Source of the DNA: Plotosus lineatus
Lineage: Eukaryota > Chordata > Actinopteri > Siluriformes > Plotosidae
DNA length: 64,000 nt
Reading direction: 5' to 3'
NCBI GenBank assembly: GCA_024760905.1
Contig: CM045737.1
Coordinates: 17,306,848-17,370,847 of the forward strand
Below, piece after piece: positions 35,085-47,113 of this stretch. The notes beneath the pieces are model-generated. The model ran no database searches and was not told the DNA's origin. It saw only the letters and a list, made by a program, of their open reading frames with translations. How positions within the stretch are numbered: the first letter of the stretch is position 1; the number at the start of each line of letters is the position of its first letter. Both the position numbers and the translations under genes were made by a program.

Positions 35085-35821
35085 CAGTGAGTCGTCGACT
35101 TACGACCTATGCGAGTTACGTCTGATCGACTTTACGACCGCAAAAGTGCTGGAGCATGATTCACGGCAGTGCTGTGCGAGTGTTGCGCACGACAGTTGTT
35201 TGTGCTGCCGGCAGCGCCAGCATCTTAAAAGGCCAAGCAGGAGATGATGCAGCTTGACTTTCTAACTGCTCAGAGCAAATTTATTCATTTAATTTCAATG
35301 CCACGTCACTGTGGCGCGAAGCTGAGAGCCAATCCTTTCTGTGTGGGCGGGTCCGATACCTTGAAACTCTAATTTTATTGGACTCACACGCTGCAGTGTT
35401 TATGGACAGGAAGCGCTTTTGGCAATATGCTGGTGTGCGGGTTGAAGTTTTTCCATGTCTGTCCATTGTGTTTGCTTGCCAGCTGTGCTTGGCTTCGTGG
35501 AAATGAGCCAATCAAAATGAGGGAAATTTATCTCTTTACCCAAACAACACGTGCAGTCTGTGGCTGTTGTTATAATCCAATAAAATTGGAGTTTGAAGCT
35601 ATCAGACCCGCCCACACAGTGGAGTACAGAAAGGATTGGCTCTCCCCTGCGTGTCACAGTGACGTGGAATTGAAAATGGATGTATAGATTTAAATGTGCG
35701 AGATTTATTCATCTGTTTTTGTTTGGCGTGAGTGTATTTGGATGGAAAGTCGACATACGACCAGATCAAGTTACGACCGATCTGCCGGAACCAAACGCGG
35801 TCGTAAGTCGACGACTCACTG
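35085..35821. mobile_element. CAGTGAGTCGTCGACTTACG-ended MITE with inner palindrome (unit 1)
   Basis: Perfect-looking terminal repeats CAGTGAGTCGTCGACTTACG and their complement, with TA duplicated at 35083 and 35822. Inside, 35285-35380 and 35577-35680 are a second, imperfect inverted repeat of about 95 bp (AGCCAATCCTTTCTGTGTGG vs its complement). No ORF of note. Confidence 0.87.
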
Positions 35822-35823
35822 TA

Positions 35824-36421
35824 GTTGGTATGAGGTTCTTATCTTCACAATCTGTCTGTAATCTGCACCACATGTGTACTGTAACTGTGATAACACACCT
35901 CTATCTTTGTTTTGTCTGTCCAGAGAACATGAGTTAAAAACTGATCTTTTTCATTGCCAAATTGTAATCTTGCTCTAATGTTTTTGAAAACCAAAGGTTT
36001 TTACCTGATCGACGAATGGCGGTCCATTTATCCAGTGTCCAGTCTTAGATACATTTTGCAGTCATTTGAAATCAATCCCAGTTTTAGATTATTTCTTGCA
36101 GTGTGGTGCAATTTATTTTAAATATTTTAGATTTTTTTTTTTTACATTATTTGCTAGCCATAGGCAGCCACAACCTTTACTATGACTATGAAAAGTCATT
36201 TTTATCTGTAGGCACTATATTTATCACATATTTATCTGTAGTCAGTTTACTGTAAGCACTATATCAAAATTGGTGAAATAGTTGATTGATCAAATTTGGA
36301 AAAAAAAAAAAAAAAATTAATCAGTTTCCAAGGGATGTAATTATTGTTTCACATAAATTATATACTTTGAATATATTTCACACTTAATATCATATATATT
36401 AATATCATATATTCATTTATA
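35824..36421. other. AT-rich DNA at the end of unit 1
   Basis: No feature recognised besides short A/T runs; unit 2 equivalent at 45447-46044. Confidence 0.45.
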
Positions 36422-36531
36422 CAGGGATCTCTCACTTTCCGCGGTTAATTGGGACCGAGATCCCCCCGCGACCACCAAATTCCGCGAAGTAGGATCGACT
36501 CCCTGATTGACGTACTGTATACATACATCTA
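36422..36531 (-). mobile_element. Hybrid MITE G end at the duplication junction
   Basis: Positions 36422-36477 match the MITE end at 46045 (GGGATCTCTCACTTTCCGCGG) and the DNA upstream also matches the right edge. From 36492 on (GGATCGACTCCCTGATTGACG) it matches the MITE end at 26760. The switch lies within the 14-bp identity 36478-36491. The interrupted MITE resumes at 38104 as in unit 1. Confidence 0.92.
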
Positions 36532-36766
36532 CAGTAGGCCCCCGTTATTCGCTGGGTTCGGTTCCGGCCCCTCCCACGAATCAAGATAATCCGCGAGTTC
36601 TGTACCCGGAAGTAAAACCCTATGTATCATATTACATGCCTAAAATATGCTTCTCAAATAAATTCTATAGACAGTCTTACTCATTAATATAGTACTGATG
36701 TAGTAAAATGTAGTAATTAAGTAAAAAACTTTTTAATTTTTTACTTTGGTATTTATTGATAAATTT

Positions 36767-36839
<73 letters not shown>

Positions 36840-37086
36840 AGTGACTAACTGGGTTATCAAAGGCGGGCCATGTCTCTCACTGTCTATGGTGAGAGGCATG
36901 TAAAAGAACCATTGCTGACTTTCAGAAGAGTAGCTGCAAAGTCGTCAGCGTGTTTCTGTCCCTTGCTAAAAGGGTTGTGACAGGAAGGGCATCCGACGTA
37001 AAAACCTCTGCCAAAATCAAACATGCGAATCAGATGATTCGCTGTGGCGACTCCCGAGTAAAGGGGAAAAAGCCGAAAGGAAGACA

Positions 37087-37133
<47 letters not shown>

Positions 37134-37170
37134 AGTAAAAAAATAAAGTTTTTACTTAATCATTACTACA

Positions 37171-37228
<58 letters not shown>

Positions 37229-38103
37229 AACATAAAAGTGTGACATAATGACGTAATGAACTCTCAGCCGGACCCAGAACGCAGGAGGCAGTGTAAGATG
37301 GCATAGTGGATTTATTATTCAAAGGGGAAGCACTTAAGCAGAGTGCATACACTTTCAGTACAGTACTGATGATGAAAAAAACACAAACAACATTAAACAC
37401 TGGAAGCAGGGATGTGATATGAGACAATCTTCTGGTGCAGATGTGAGCATGCGTTTTGTGTTTATAGGAGTAGATGAGAGGAGTGAATTCAGGTGTGAGC
37501 TACTGCAATCAGCCCGAGCAGCTCAGCCATGCCCCTCAGCCGGAGCGGGGAGAAACAGAGTTAGAGAACTCAGCCACCAAAATCATAGTCCTCCAAAAAC
37601 ACAGACCATAACAAAAGAACATAAAAGAAAATGAAGTGTAATAAATTGGATAAACAAAACAAAAGGATAAACATGCTACAGCAAAGTACATAAAATCACA
37701 CACACAAGCATTCTAAACATTAACTTAGGTACTGCATTCAAATAATAATTGAAAAAAGACTTTAATACTACAGTGCTTTACAATAGCTCAGATGATTATT
37801 CCTCTTCAGGCACTTCAGAGGAAACTTCAGGAGAAAGTCTTATTTCTTCAGAAGAGATATCCAATGTCATTACCTTTTCCTGGCGCTTAGCCAGAGAAGA
37901 CGAGGGCATTTGAGTGGCATCATAGAGCATAACAGGTAATTAAAACACTTAAAAAATGCACATTGACAACTTGTGCGCAAATGAGAAAAAAAGGGGCGTA
38001 TACATCATCTCAACCAATCAGCAGGAGGGAGAACAGCCATCTTGGCAGTCCGCGAATATCCGGGGACGTGAGTGCAAAACCGCTAATAGTCAAGGGCCTC
38101 GTG
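36532..38103. mobile_element. CAGTAGGCCCCCG-ended element (unit 2)
   Basis: Duplicate of 26870-28481 with shorter TA tracts. Contains the second SINE A at 36838-37088 (which lacks a few bases of body A relative to unit 1). Confidence 0.75.
36838..37088 (+). mobile_element. tRNA-SINE body A + tail A (unit 2)
   Basis: Counterpart of 27181-27437; small deletions in CTGACTTTCAGAAGAGTAGC distinguish it. Confidence 0.85.
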
Positions 38104-38460
38104 TATATGTGATTGTAATATCAATAAATACATATTCAATGCTATAAATGCTTATAATAACTATTAAACATTCAAAAAGAATGCATAAGATGTAAATAAA
38201 ATATAAATACACACATACACATATATTTTTATGTGAGGTGCGCATCTGAGTGTGCACATGCATCTGATGCACGTGCATACACTCAGACGCAAACCTCACA
38301 TAAAAATTTAAGTAGTTTTGATGGAGGGGTTTTGGGTTGGGGTTTTTTTGTTTGTTTGTTTGGGGGTTTTTCTTGCATGATTGGCCTTGTTTTGCAGCAT
38401 TTTCCATTACTTTTCCTATATTTTTCCTTAATTTCCTTATTTTTTATATGCGATGCACTC

Positions 38461-38559
38461 GCGGGGGGCGGAGTTACACCCTTGTGGAGAGTGGGACTCA
38501 AACCCCCAACCTTTGGATCAGCGATCCAGCGCCTTATACCACTAGACCACCACTGCCCC
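38461..38559 (-). mobile_element. tRNA-SINE head A only (unit 2)
   Basis: Counterpart of 28838-28936. Its inner end reads CGCGGGGGGCGGAGTTACAC instead of the G-run and CAGTAACAAC of unit 1, a cluster of differences in about 25 bp. Confidence 0.85.
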
Positions 38560-38618
38560 GTTCCAATTGAATCTATTTATCTAAATGTTATCACATGCTG
38601 ATGGAACCCCAGAGAGAT

Positions 38619-38880
38619 TTCCTTTCAGCTTTTTCCCCTTTTCAGGGGTCGCTACAGCGAATGGTTCGCACGTTTGATTTGGCGTAGGTTTTTACATCAG
38701 ATGCCCTTCCTGACACAACCCTTTAGCAAGGGACAGAAACACGCTGAAACAGGCTTTGCAGCTACTCTTTACGAAAGTCAGCAGTGGTTCTTTTACAAGA
38801 ACCTATCACCATAGACAGTGAGAGGGGGGACACTGACAACCTTGTGGAGAGTACTACACCACTAGACCACCACTGCCCTC
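38619..38880 (-). mobile_element. tRNA-SINE head A + tail A with the same deletion (unit 2)
   Basis: Counterpart of 28997-29256 with the identical internal deletion, showing the deletion predates the duplication. Confidence 0.8.
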
Positions 38881-39574
38881 AAAGAGTTGCTTATTTTATT
38901 CAGTAATTCACCTTTCATTCAGGTATAATTTCAGGCAGTTTTTTTGTTAAATATCCTGTTTCATGAAAACAATCAAGAGTTATTTTTACAGTCTTTCAGT
39001 GTGGGAAAGATAAAACCAGTGGAAGCAGGAATTAGCCTCATCAATACATCTAATCAGTGCGGTCGGTCCCTGAACAGCCTATAGTCAATGTTATTCAATT
39101 ATAGGACTCTAAGGACCTCATAGTTCCTTCTGTGCTGGAGGAATGCTTGGGAATCAACTTGTAATTTAGAATTAGAAATGCAAATTTTTAGTAAATCCTT
39201 CTTTGTCTGTTTCAGTTAGCATTAACCCAGTAAACAAAAAGCTGACAGGTACAATAATGATAATAAATAAATAAATCAACATTTTATACATTAGAAATGC
39301 TTTACTGAATTAGAAAACACATGAATTAGAAAATGGACTTTGCTAAAATACCAGAGGCAGTAAGCAGCAAGTGATTGTTATATGATAGATTTAAACATGT
39401 GGAGGCTTGATATTAGACAGCATGGTAGCGTAGAGTTTAGCATCCCATAATAACTCTGTACACCAAGTTTTAATACATTTGTTATTTCGATTGTTTAGTA
39501 ATGCATTCCTCCCATAGTAACACAGCTACATTTCATTCAATAGTTGTTTGCCTTGCAAACCCAGAATCACTATA

Positions 39575-40099
39575 CAGGGTTCCCTCACGTTCCGCGGTTA
39601 ATTGGGCCCGAGATCCCAATGCGACCACTGAAATCCGCAAAGTAGGATCCCCCCTTCCCGACTGACATACACGTACATGTATATATGTATATAATATCAA
39701 GAAATACATATTCAATGTAACAAATGCTCATAATAACAATTAAACATTAAAAAATAATGCATAAGATGTAAATAAAATATAAATACACACACATACAGAC
39801 GCGCGCACACACACATGCAGATGCACGTGCATGCACTCAGATGCGTACTTCACAACAATGTAACTAGTTTTGATGAGAGGTTTTGGGTTGTTTTTTGTTT
39901 TGTGTTGGTTTAGGGTTTTTTTTTTTGTGGCCTTGTTCTTGTGACATTTTCCTTAACTTTTCCCCCTATTTTTCCTTAATTTCCTTATTTTTTAATTTTA
40001 TTCAATGAATATTCAAAAAAAAAAAAAAAAAAAAAAACAAAAACCTTGTGATGCACTGAAGCTGCATGAATTGAAGCGCGGAGTTGCGAGGGATCCCTA
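39575..40099 (-). mobile_element. MITE family G copy (unit 2)
   Basis: Counterpart of 29951-30465; retains the family consensus CCGCGGTTAATTGGG near the left end and has a longer A-run near 40016. Confidence 0.85.
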
Positions 40100-42420
40100 T
40101 ACTGTATTACGGACTCTAATTCAAATGTGACGTTTGGCTGCAGTTTTGAAGTTTTTATCGAGGTTTTTTATTTTCTTAAGATGGAAACATGCAACTTCCA
40201 ATCTAACAGATTTCTTGCCAACTGGCTTGTTTGATCCTGGAGCCTGCCTGCTGTGAAGTGATTGTGCTGACCACTGCAGCTCTGTGCTGATATGTTTTGG
40301 GTTAGATTTTGCAATTTGTGTCATAATTATCATGTTCGCCAATTATTATGCTGACGGTCATTAAAAACTTTGAGACCATACTATTCCACATAATTTTTAT
40401 TCTGATACCCAAAACTGAATTTTTGTCTTCCTCTTCTTCTTCTTCTTCTTTCGGCTTTTTCCCTTTCTCAGGGGTTGCCACATATTGAAATTTGTTTAGC
40501 ATCGTGGCTTCAAAAAAACAACAAACAAAAGTGTCAAGAATAAATTATCCACATCAAAAACATCAAAACAATATGCCACCTGCCAAAATTAATGTCACAA
40601 TAGTATCGGGTATGGCCTCTGTGCTTTGATACAGGTGGTCATTTTCTGTGATACTGGCGGCTATTTTCGGTTATTTGTGTTTATACTGGCAGTGGTTTGC
40701 AGTGATACAGCACAGAGAAACTGGTCCCGGAAGTGCGGCAAACGGACGTTGTGATGCTGTTCGTGAGTCGTCACTCTCTCTTGCCCTGGATGTGGCCAAG
40801 TGACCTACACATGTGCAATAAAGCGTGACAAAATAAGAACTAGTAATTTTCTCAAGTTTCCGAGTATTAACATCAATAAAGCCATATAGTGCACCTCCAA
40901 CCCCACCTTAACCCAAAAGTACAGATAAGACAAATATTTCTCTCTCAAAATTTTTAATGACTCCCAGAATACAAAGCAGGGGAAGTTCTGACTTCCAAAC
41001 AAAAATTTCATCCCCTTTAATACAGTGCCTCTAAATAAGATTTTCAAACCATTGAGTCAACAAAATATCAATAGATGTAATGTTCTTCTGTGAAGAAAGA
41101 AAGTACACCCACCTAGAAGTTGGTATTGCCCTCCTCAGCTGAAATAACGCTTTGTAGGTGTCTTGAATAATTGTCCACCAGTCTCTGGTATTGCTGAATT
41201 TTCTGATGTCTCATCCTTCAGTTAGAAAATGTTTGAGAGTTTTCTTGCATTTTTAAATTCTCGCAGCAGCATTTCAATGGGGTTCAAATCTCAGCTTTGA
41301 CTCGTCACCAGGCACTTCCATAGCCCTTTCGGGGCGGTTCAACATTTTCAACATTTTCCTAAGTGTGCAGAGAGTACGCTTTTGCCCCCTCCGAAAGTGT
41401 ACAAATAAACGTTGATGATCTCTCGGCAGGATTTTTAAATAAGATATTAAACAAAACAGTGGTCAAACCTCTTTTATAAAATAAATCACTGTATTTCCTT
41501 GATCAATATCTATTTTATACAGCAGTCAAATAATAATGAAATCAATAAAAAATTATACTTTTAAAGAATTATTTAAAGAAAGCCGCCATTATTAAGTGCC
41601 CGCCTACAAAAAGTTACCGTGATGTCACTGGGTTATTACAAAGTACCACATGAAATATAGTGCATGTGTATCACAGCATATTATATGATATAAACAACAT
41701 GGAATCTCACGCCAACAACACGCACAGTTTTTCAGCAGAAGACGATTCATCTATTACTCTCAGAAGATGAATCAAATATTATAGTTCAACCAAAAACATT
41801 CCCAAATATATTTCAAACTACATCTACAAGTACATGTGCTAAATACATTTACACATTCAGCTAAAGTTTTTATCTAGTCCAAGGCACAAACAAATATTAA
41901 TACACATTTACAGCACAAAAACATACACATGTTCTAACACATGTGCAGGAGCTGGAGGCGGTACTAACAAACTGTGCTATATACTCACACATGCACTTTG
42001 TTTGATTGACGGTGTTCAGCTATTATTGCTGACTGATAATATTATGTTTGTTGATGGGTCAGCTCGGGCGTGCACATGCGCAGTGCCCATTAAACGTTAA
42101 CGTCCGGTTTACTTCCTGACTCTAGTCATGTGGAACTTATCTCCGACTTTCTCTTCAATAACAGTCATTAAGTTTATTTATAAGATTGTGAATATACATA
42201 ATTTCATGTCCAGCGGAACTCAACTCCTGCTGTGGGGGGTGCACATGCAACCAGCCTACGCCCTTGATCAGCTGCCTTCTGATGTTTCAGCAGCTGATAC
42301 CGGGTTGGGTCATATTCATTGCAGACATTGCAGATATGCAACACCGCAGGTGGTTGGCGAATCACGCACTGAGAGTTTCAAATGTACACGCACAAAAAAT
42401 ATATATATAATATAAAATAT
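40100..42420. other. Unrecognised DNA within unit 2
   Basis: Copy of about 30466-32800, including the solo tail A at about 40427-40485. Confidence 0.45.
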
Positions 42421-42436
42421 TATATATAAAATATAA

Positions 42437-42499
<63 letters not shown>

Positions 42500-42502
<3 letters not shown>

Positions 42503-43288
42503 TAAAACCTCCGCTGACGAACGCTTAAGCTCACGAACTTTTCGCCTCAAGAACATTAAATTTGCGAGCGTATAGTCTCTGCTGACGAACTAGTTTTCGG
42601 TGGACGAATCAAACCACGCGGTCGAACAGCGCCACGGTGGCGGCCACGAGAAGCTTAAGCACGCTCACGGCGTCACAGTTCGTCACCCCCTTTCTTTGAG
42701 TGCGGACGTGGTTTGTGTTTGATAGACATTTTGGACCATATTGAGTGTACTTTTGCTATTATGGGACCGAAAAAGACCCCACCACAGGCGGAGATCGTTG
42801 AAAAACACGAACGAGGTGTGCGTTTGTGTGACTCAGCGTCCCAGTACCAGTACGCTAAGTCTACCATTGCTCCCATCCTTAAGAACAAGGAAGCTATTAA
42901 GGGTGCGTGTGTGGCTAAGGGTGTTTCCAAACAGTAGGCATTTCCAAACTCTCCTTCCAAACAATAAGTCCCTCCCTCCCTCCTCCTCCCACTCCATTCC
43001 ATCAAGCCGTCAACTACCATCACAAAGGTAAATAAAACGACTTTATTATACAGTACAGTTTATTTCTTTAATTACAATACAATAGCACATTTATTATACA
43101 TAAAATAAGGTATATTTTTGTGTAGTTTTAAGGCTTATTTAGTAGAAAATTATGTTTTATGGGGACCTGGGAACGGATTATTCTCATTTTAATGGTTTCT
43201 TATGGAAAATAAATGTTCGGAAGACGGACTTTTCGCCTTACACACACTTTCTGGGAACCAATTATGTTCGTGAGCTGAGGTATCACTG
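42500..43288 (+). mobile_element. Tigger-like element with N-terminal HTH ORF (unit 2)
   Basis: Same length as 32878-33666 and the same ORF (MGPKKTPPQAEIVEKH ... GVSKQ, about 42761-42937). Confidence 0.87.
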
Positions 43289-43937
43289 TATATCTTCACG
43301 AGCGCATGTATTATTGTTGATCGACATTTTTGTAATATTCAAACGCATACACAGACATCTTACCCCCTCCCCCCAAGCGTAGTTGAATGATCCCTTATTG
43401 CTTCTTTGCAAGCTAATCCTTGGTAATTATCACGCTGAAAAGTCAATCTCTGATAGAACGTTGAGTTTCGGACAAATGCCCTTGCATTATTTTTATGCAC
43501 TGATATGATGGAGAATTCTTAGTTGAATCATTAACTGCAAGCTGCCCAGTCACTAAAGCAGTGAAGGAACCCCAAATTGTAACATTTGATATAGAGGTTA
43601 TTGCCCCATAATAACCTAATCTGTACGCCAAGTTGTGATACATTTATTATATTTGTTGGTTAGTAATGTATTTTTCTCATAGTAAGGTAGTACCTGCATT
43701 TCACTTAACAACTGTCAGCCTTGCAAACCTAGCATCCCAAAATAATCTACTTGAATTCAAGCAAGATAGTTGGATACAGTTTTGAAGTTTTTTTTTTTTT
43801 TAATGATTTTAATAATAAAACTAAGATGAATTTAAGCATGGATATGATATAAAATTCTTACTTGGATCATTAACTACAAGCTACCCAGTCATTGAAACGG
43901 TGAAGAACCCCCAAGCCATAATATTTCTACTAAAATA

Positions 43938-44702
43938 AAGGGAGACACAAAAAAGGGAACTTTTTAACAATCCAGTAAAGCCAAGAGTGATGGAAGAAAA
44001 AATATTTTATTCAGAGTAATTGAAACCTTAAAACATGCCATTCAAGAAGCAATGATGGAATTTTCATTTTTTGAAAATTACTTCTTGTATATGGTGTCCT
44101 CCTGTACGAATGCATTCTTGAAAGCTGCTGTTGAGATTCCTCATCGACCGTGGCAACATCTCAGCTGGGATACTGTGAATTTCATCCCAAATTCTGTTTT
44201 AACTCATCCAGAATTCTTGGTCGAGTTGTGTACACTTTACTCTTGAGATAGCCCCACAAGAATAAAATCACAAATGGACAAATCTGGCAAACTAGGAGGC
44301 CAGGGAACGTTACCGAATCTTGAGATCACATGGTTACCGAACAATTCTCGCACAGCCTCCAATGATTACCGTGCAGTGTGTGATGTCGCTCCATCCTGTT
44401 GAAATCAGGTTTCTCTTCAAAGTTATTAATCCAACATTCTATCGCATGTTTTGATGGAACAGCACCATGACATCGTAAGTTGTAAAAATGTTGGAACTCC
44501 CTCTGCACAGCTTTCAAACTATCACAATTTTTATAAAACATTTTTATGGCTAATGCACGCTGTTGCCCGTTCCACTGATCCATGGTTACTAAAATCGCGG
44601 AGTGTTTACTTGCTCAAGCTCACTTTCTCGCAGTGCTGCCACTTGCTCATGTCTGCCAATACGCACTTCAAAAATTCCCGTTTTTTTGGGTCACCCTGTA
44701 CT
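43938..44702 (-). mobile_element. mariner-like element, internally deleted (unit 2)
   Basis: Counterpart of 34316-35080 with the same deletion of the catalytic core. Confidence 0.8.
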
Positions 44703-44706
44703 TATA

Positions 44707-45444
44707 CAGTGAGTCGTCGACTTACGACCTATGCGAGTTACGTCTGATCGACTTTACGACCGCAAAAGTGCTGGACCATGATTCACGGCAGTGCTGTGCG
44801 AGTGTTGCGCACGACAGTTGTTTGTGCTGCCGGCAGCGCCAGCATCTTAAAAGGCCAAGCAGGAGATGATGCAGCTTGACTTTCTAACTGCTCAGAGCAA
44901 ATTTATTCATTTAATTTCAATGCCACGTCACTGTGGCGCGAAGCTGAGAGCCAATCCTTTCTGTGTGGGCGGGTCCGATACCTTGAAACTCTAATTTTAT
45001 TGGACTCACACGCTGCAGTGTTTATGCGACAGGAAGCGCTTTTGGCAATATGCTGGTGTGCGGGTTGAAGTTTTTCCATGTCTGTCCATTGTGTTTGCTT
45101 GCCAGCTGTGCTTGGCTTCGTGGAAATGAGCCAATCAAAATGAGGGAAATTTATCTCTTTACCCAAACAACACGTGCAGTCTGTGGCTGTTGTTATAATC
45201 CAATAAAATTGGAGTTTGAAGCTATCAGACCCGCCCACACAGTGGAGTACAGAAAGGATTGGCTCTCCCCTGCGTGTCACAGTGACGTGGAATTGAAAAT
45301 GGATGTATAGATTTAAATGTGCGAGATTTATTCATCTGTTTTTGTTTGGCGTGAGTGTATTTGGATGGAAAGTCGACATACGACCAGATCAAGTTACGAC
45401 CGATCTGCCGGAACCAAACGCGGTCGTAAGTCGACGACTCACTG
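44707..45444. mobile_element. CAGTGAGTCGTCGACTTACG-ended MITE (unit 2)
   Basis: Counterpart of 35085-35821 with the inner palindrome retained; one base longer (TATGCGACAGG vs TATGGACAGG near 45027). Confidence 0.87.
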
Positions 45445-46044
45445 TAGTTGGTATGAGGTTCTTATCTTCACAATCTGTCTGTAATCTGCACCACATGTGT
45501 ACTGTAACTGTGATAACACACCTCTATCTTTGTTTTGTCTGTCCAGAGAACATGAGTTAAAAACTGATCTTTTTCATTGCCAAATTGTAATCTTGCTCTA
45601 ATGTTTTTGAAAACCAAAGGTTTTTACCTGATCGACGAATGGCGGTCCATTTATCCAGTGTCCAGTCTTAGATACATTTTGCAGTCATTTGAAATCAATC
45701 CCAGTTTTAGATTATTTCTTGCAGTGTGGTGCAATTTATTTTAAATATTTTAGATTTTTTTTTTTTACATTATTTGCTAGCCATAGGCAGCCACAACCTT
45801 TACTATGACTATGAAAAGTCATTTTTATCTGTAGGCACTATATTTATCACATATTTATCTGTAGTCAGTTTACTGTAAGCACTATATCAAAATTGGTGAA
45901 ATAGTTGATTGATCAAATTTGGAAAAAAAAAAAAAAAAATTAATCAGTTTCCAAGGGATGTAATTATTGTTTCACATAAATTATATACTTTGAATATATT
46001 TCACACTTAATATCATATATATTAATATCATATATTCATTTATA

Positions 46045-46114
46045 CAGGGATCTCTCACTTTCCGCGGTTAATTGGGACCGAGATCCCCCCGCGACCACCA
46101 AATTCCGCGAAGTA
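46045..46114 (-). mobile_element. Truncated MITE G end, right edge of the duplication
   Basis: Seventy bases of MITE G end that stop being MITE-like at 46115, where a mariner-like fragment begins. It is the right-hand partner in the proposed unequal exchange. Confidence 0.85.
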
Positions 46115-46618
46115 AGATCAACCTGCCTATGGAGTAGCGTAGATGGGAGCACACTGTGAGTTTGCTGTCGAAGCATTCTCTGCAAGCAACCACTTTGATA
46201 TTGGTGCACAGTGGCCATTTCGAAGACGTTTCAGTATTCCACAAGATCAGAATATTACAGATTGGAAAACCATCTTGCAGTGGGTTGAGAATTTCAGAGC
46301 AACATACTCAGCTTTGAAAAGAAAATCACCTGCTCGACCTCGGAGCGCTTGTACACATGAGAATATTGAGGCAGAGTATTGTGGCAATCTGCTGTACAGT
46401 CTCCGAGACCTTCTGCGTCGCAGCATGTTTTAAATGTAGGGATTTCCCGGGAAAATGCAAAGAGAATCTTACTGAAAGACTTCTGCTACCATCCACACAG
46501 AAATTACATTGAACGAACATTCATTTGTGCAAATTATAACGACATTATCTTTAATTATTTTTCTAATTCGTTTAGACTTAAAATCTGAAAGTTTGTGTTG
46601 GGTATGACAACACCCTGT
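46115..46618 (+). mobile_element. mariner-like element fragment (different copy)
   Basis: The + strand encodes a helix-turn-helix N-terminus: EFAVEAFSASNHFDIGAQWP, TILQWVENFRATYSALKRKS and PARPRSACTHENIEAE. After a frameshift near 46385, SPRPSASQHVLNVGISRENA and KRILLKDFCYHPHR follow. This is the DUF4817/second HTH region of mariner-type transposases. The end reads ACACCCTGTAA. Catalytic core absent; an early TAG follows the first Met-Glu. It lies outside the duplicated unit and is distinct from the 34316 element. Confidence 0.78.
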
Positions 46619-46639
46619 AACTGACAATAGTGACAATTA

Positions 46640-47113
46640 CAGGGATCCTTCACTATCAGCGGTTAATTGGGACTGAGATCCCCCCACGACCATCAAATTC
46701 CGAGAAGGAGGATCAACCCCCCAAGCCACCCTCCCCCAGACTGACGTATACGTACATGTATATGTGTATAATATCAATAAATACATATTCAATGCTGTAA
46801 ATGATAATAATAACAATTAAACATTCAAAAATAATGCATAAGATGGAAATAAAATATAAATACACACATATATGGATGCTGGTGCGCGTGCACACACTCA
46901 GATACGCACCTCACAAAAAAATGTAAGTAGTTTTGATGGGAGGTTTTGGGCTTTTTTTGCATAATTGGCCTTGTTTTTGCGGCATTCTCCTTAACTTTTC
47001 CCCCTATTCTTCCTTAATTTCCTTATTTTTTTAATTCGATGAATATTTAAAAAAAAAAAACACGATGCACTGAAACCACATGAATTGAAGCGCGAAGTAT
47101 TGAGGGATCTCTG
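46640..47113 (-). mobile_element. MITE family G, full length
   Basis: CAGGGATCCTTCACTATCAG to GTATTGAGGGATCTCTG with TA at both flanks; 474 bp, the most compact intact copy in the window and a good reference for the family. Confidence 0.9.

Larger units (their letters stand above)
26830..46114. repeat. Direct tandem duplication, two units of about 9.6 kb
   Basis: Unit 1 is 26830-36491 (9,662 bp), unit 2 is 36492-46114 (9,623 bp). The two are near-identical along their whole length. Sample point differences: 31511/41138 region (TAACGTTTTG vs TAACGCTTTG), 32479/42106 (ACTTTCTG vs ACTTCCTG), 35152/44774 (TGGAGCATG vs TGGACCATG), plus homopolymer and TA-repeat length changes. A 14-bp stretch AATTCCGCGAAGTA stands at the left edge (26816-26829), at the junction (36478-36491) and at the right edge (46101-46114), inside copies of the MITE G end. 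Confidence 0.95.

Noticed and set aside
34430..35247. Multiple open frames conserved between the two duplicated units
   Set aside because: Identity reflects the recent DNA duplication, not selection; most are antisense or out of frame to the mariner-like remnant.
26760..46114. Array of direct repeats resembling a CRISPR-like or satellite array
   Set aside because: Only two long units separated by nothing; a segmental tandem duplication in a vertebrate intron.
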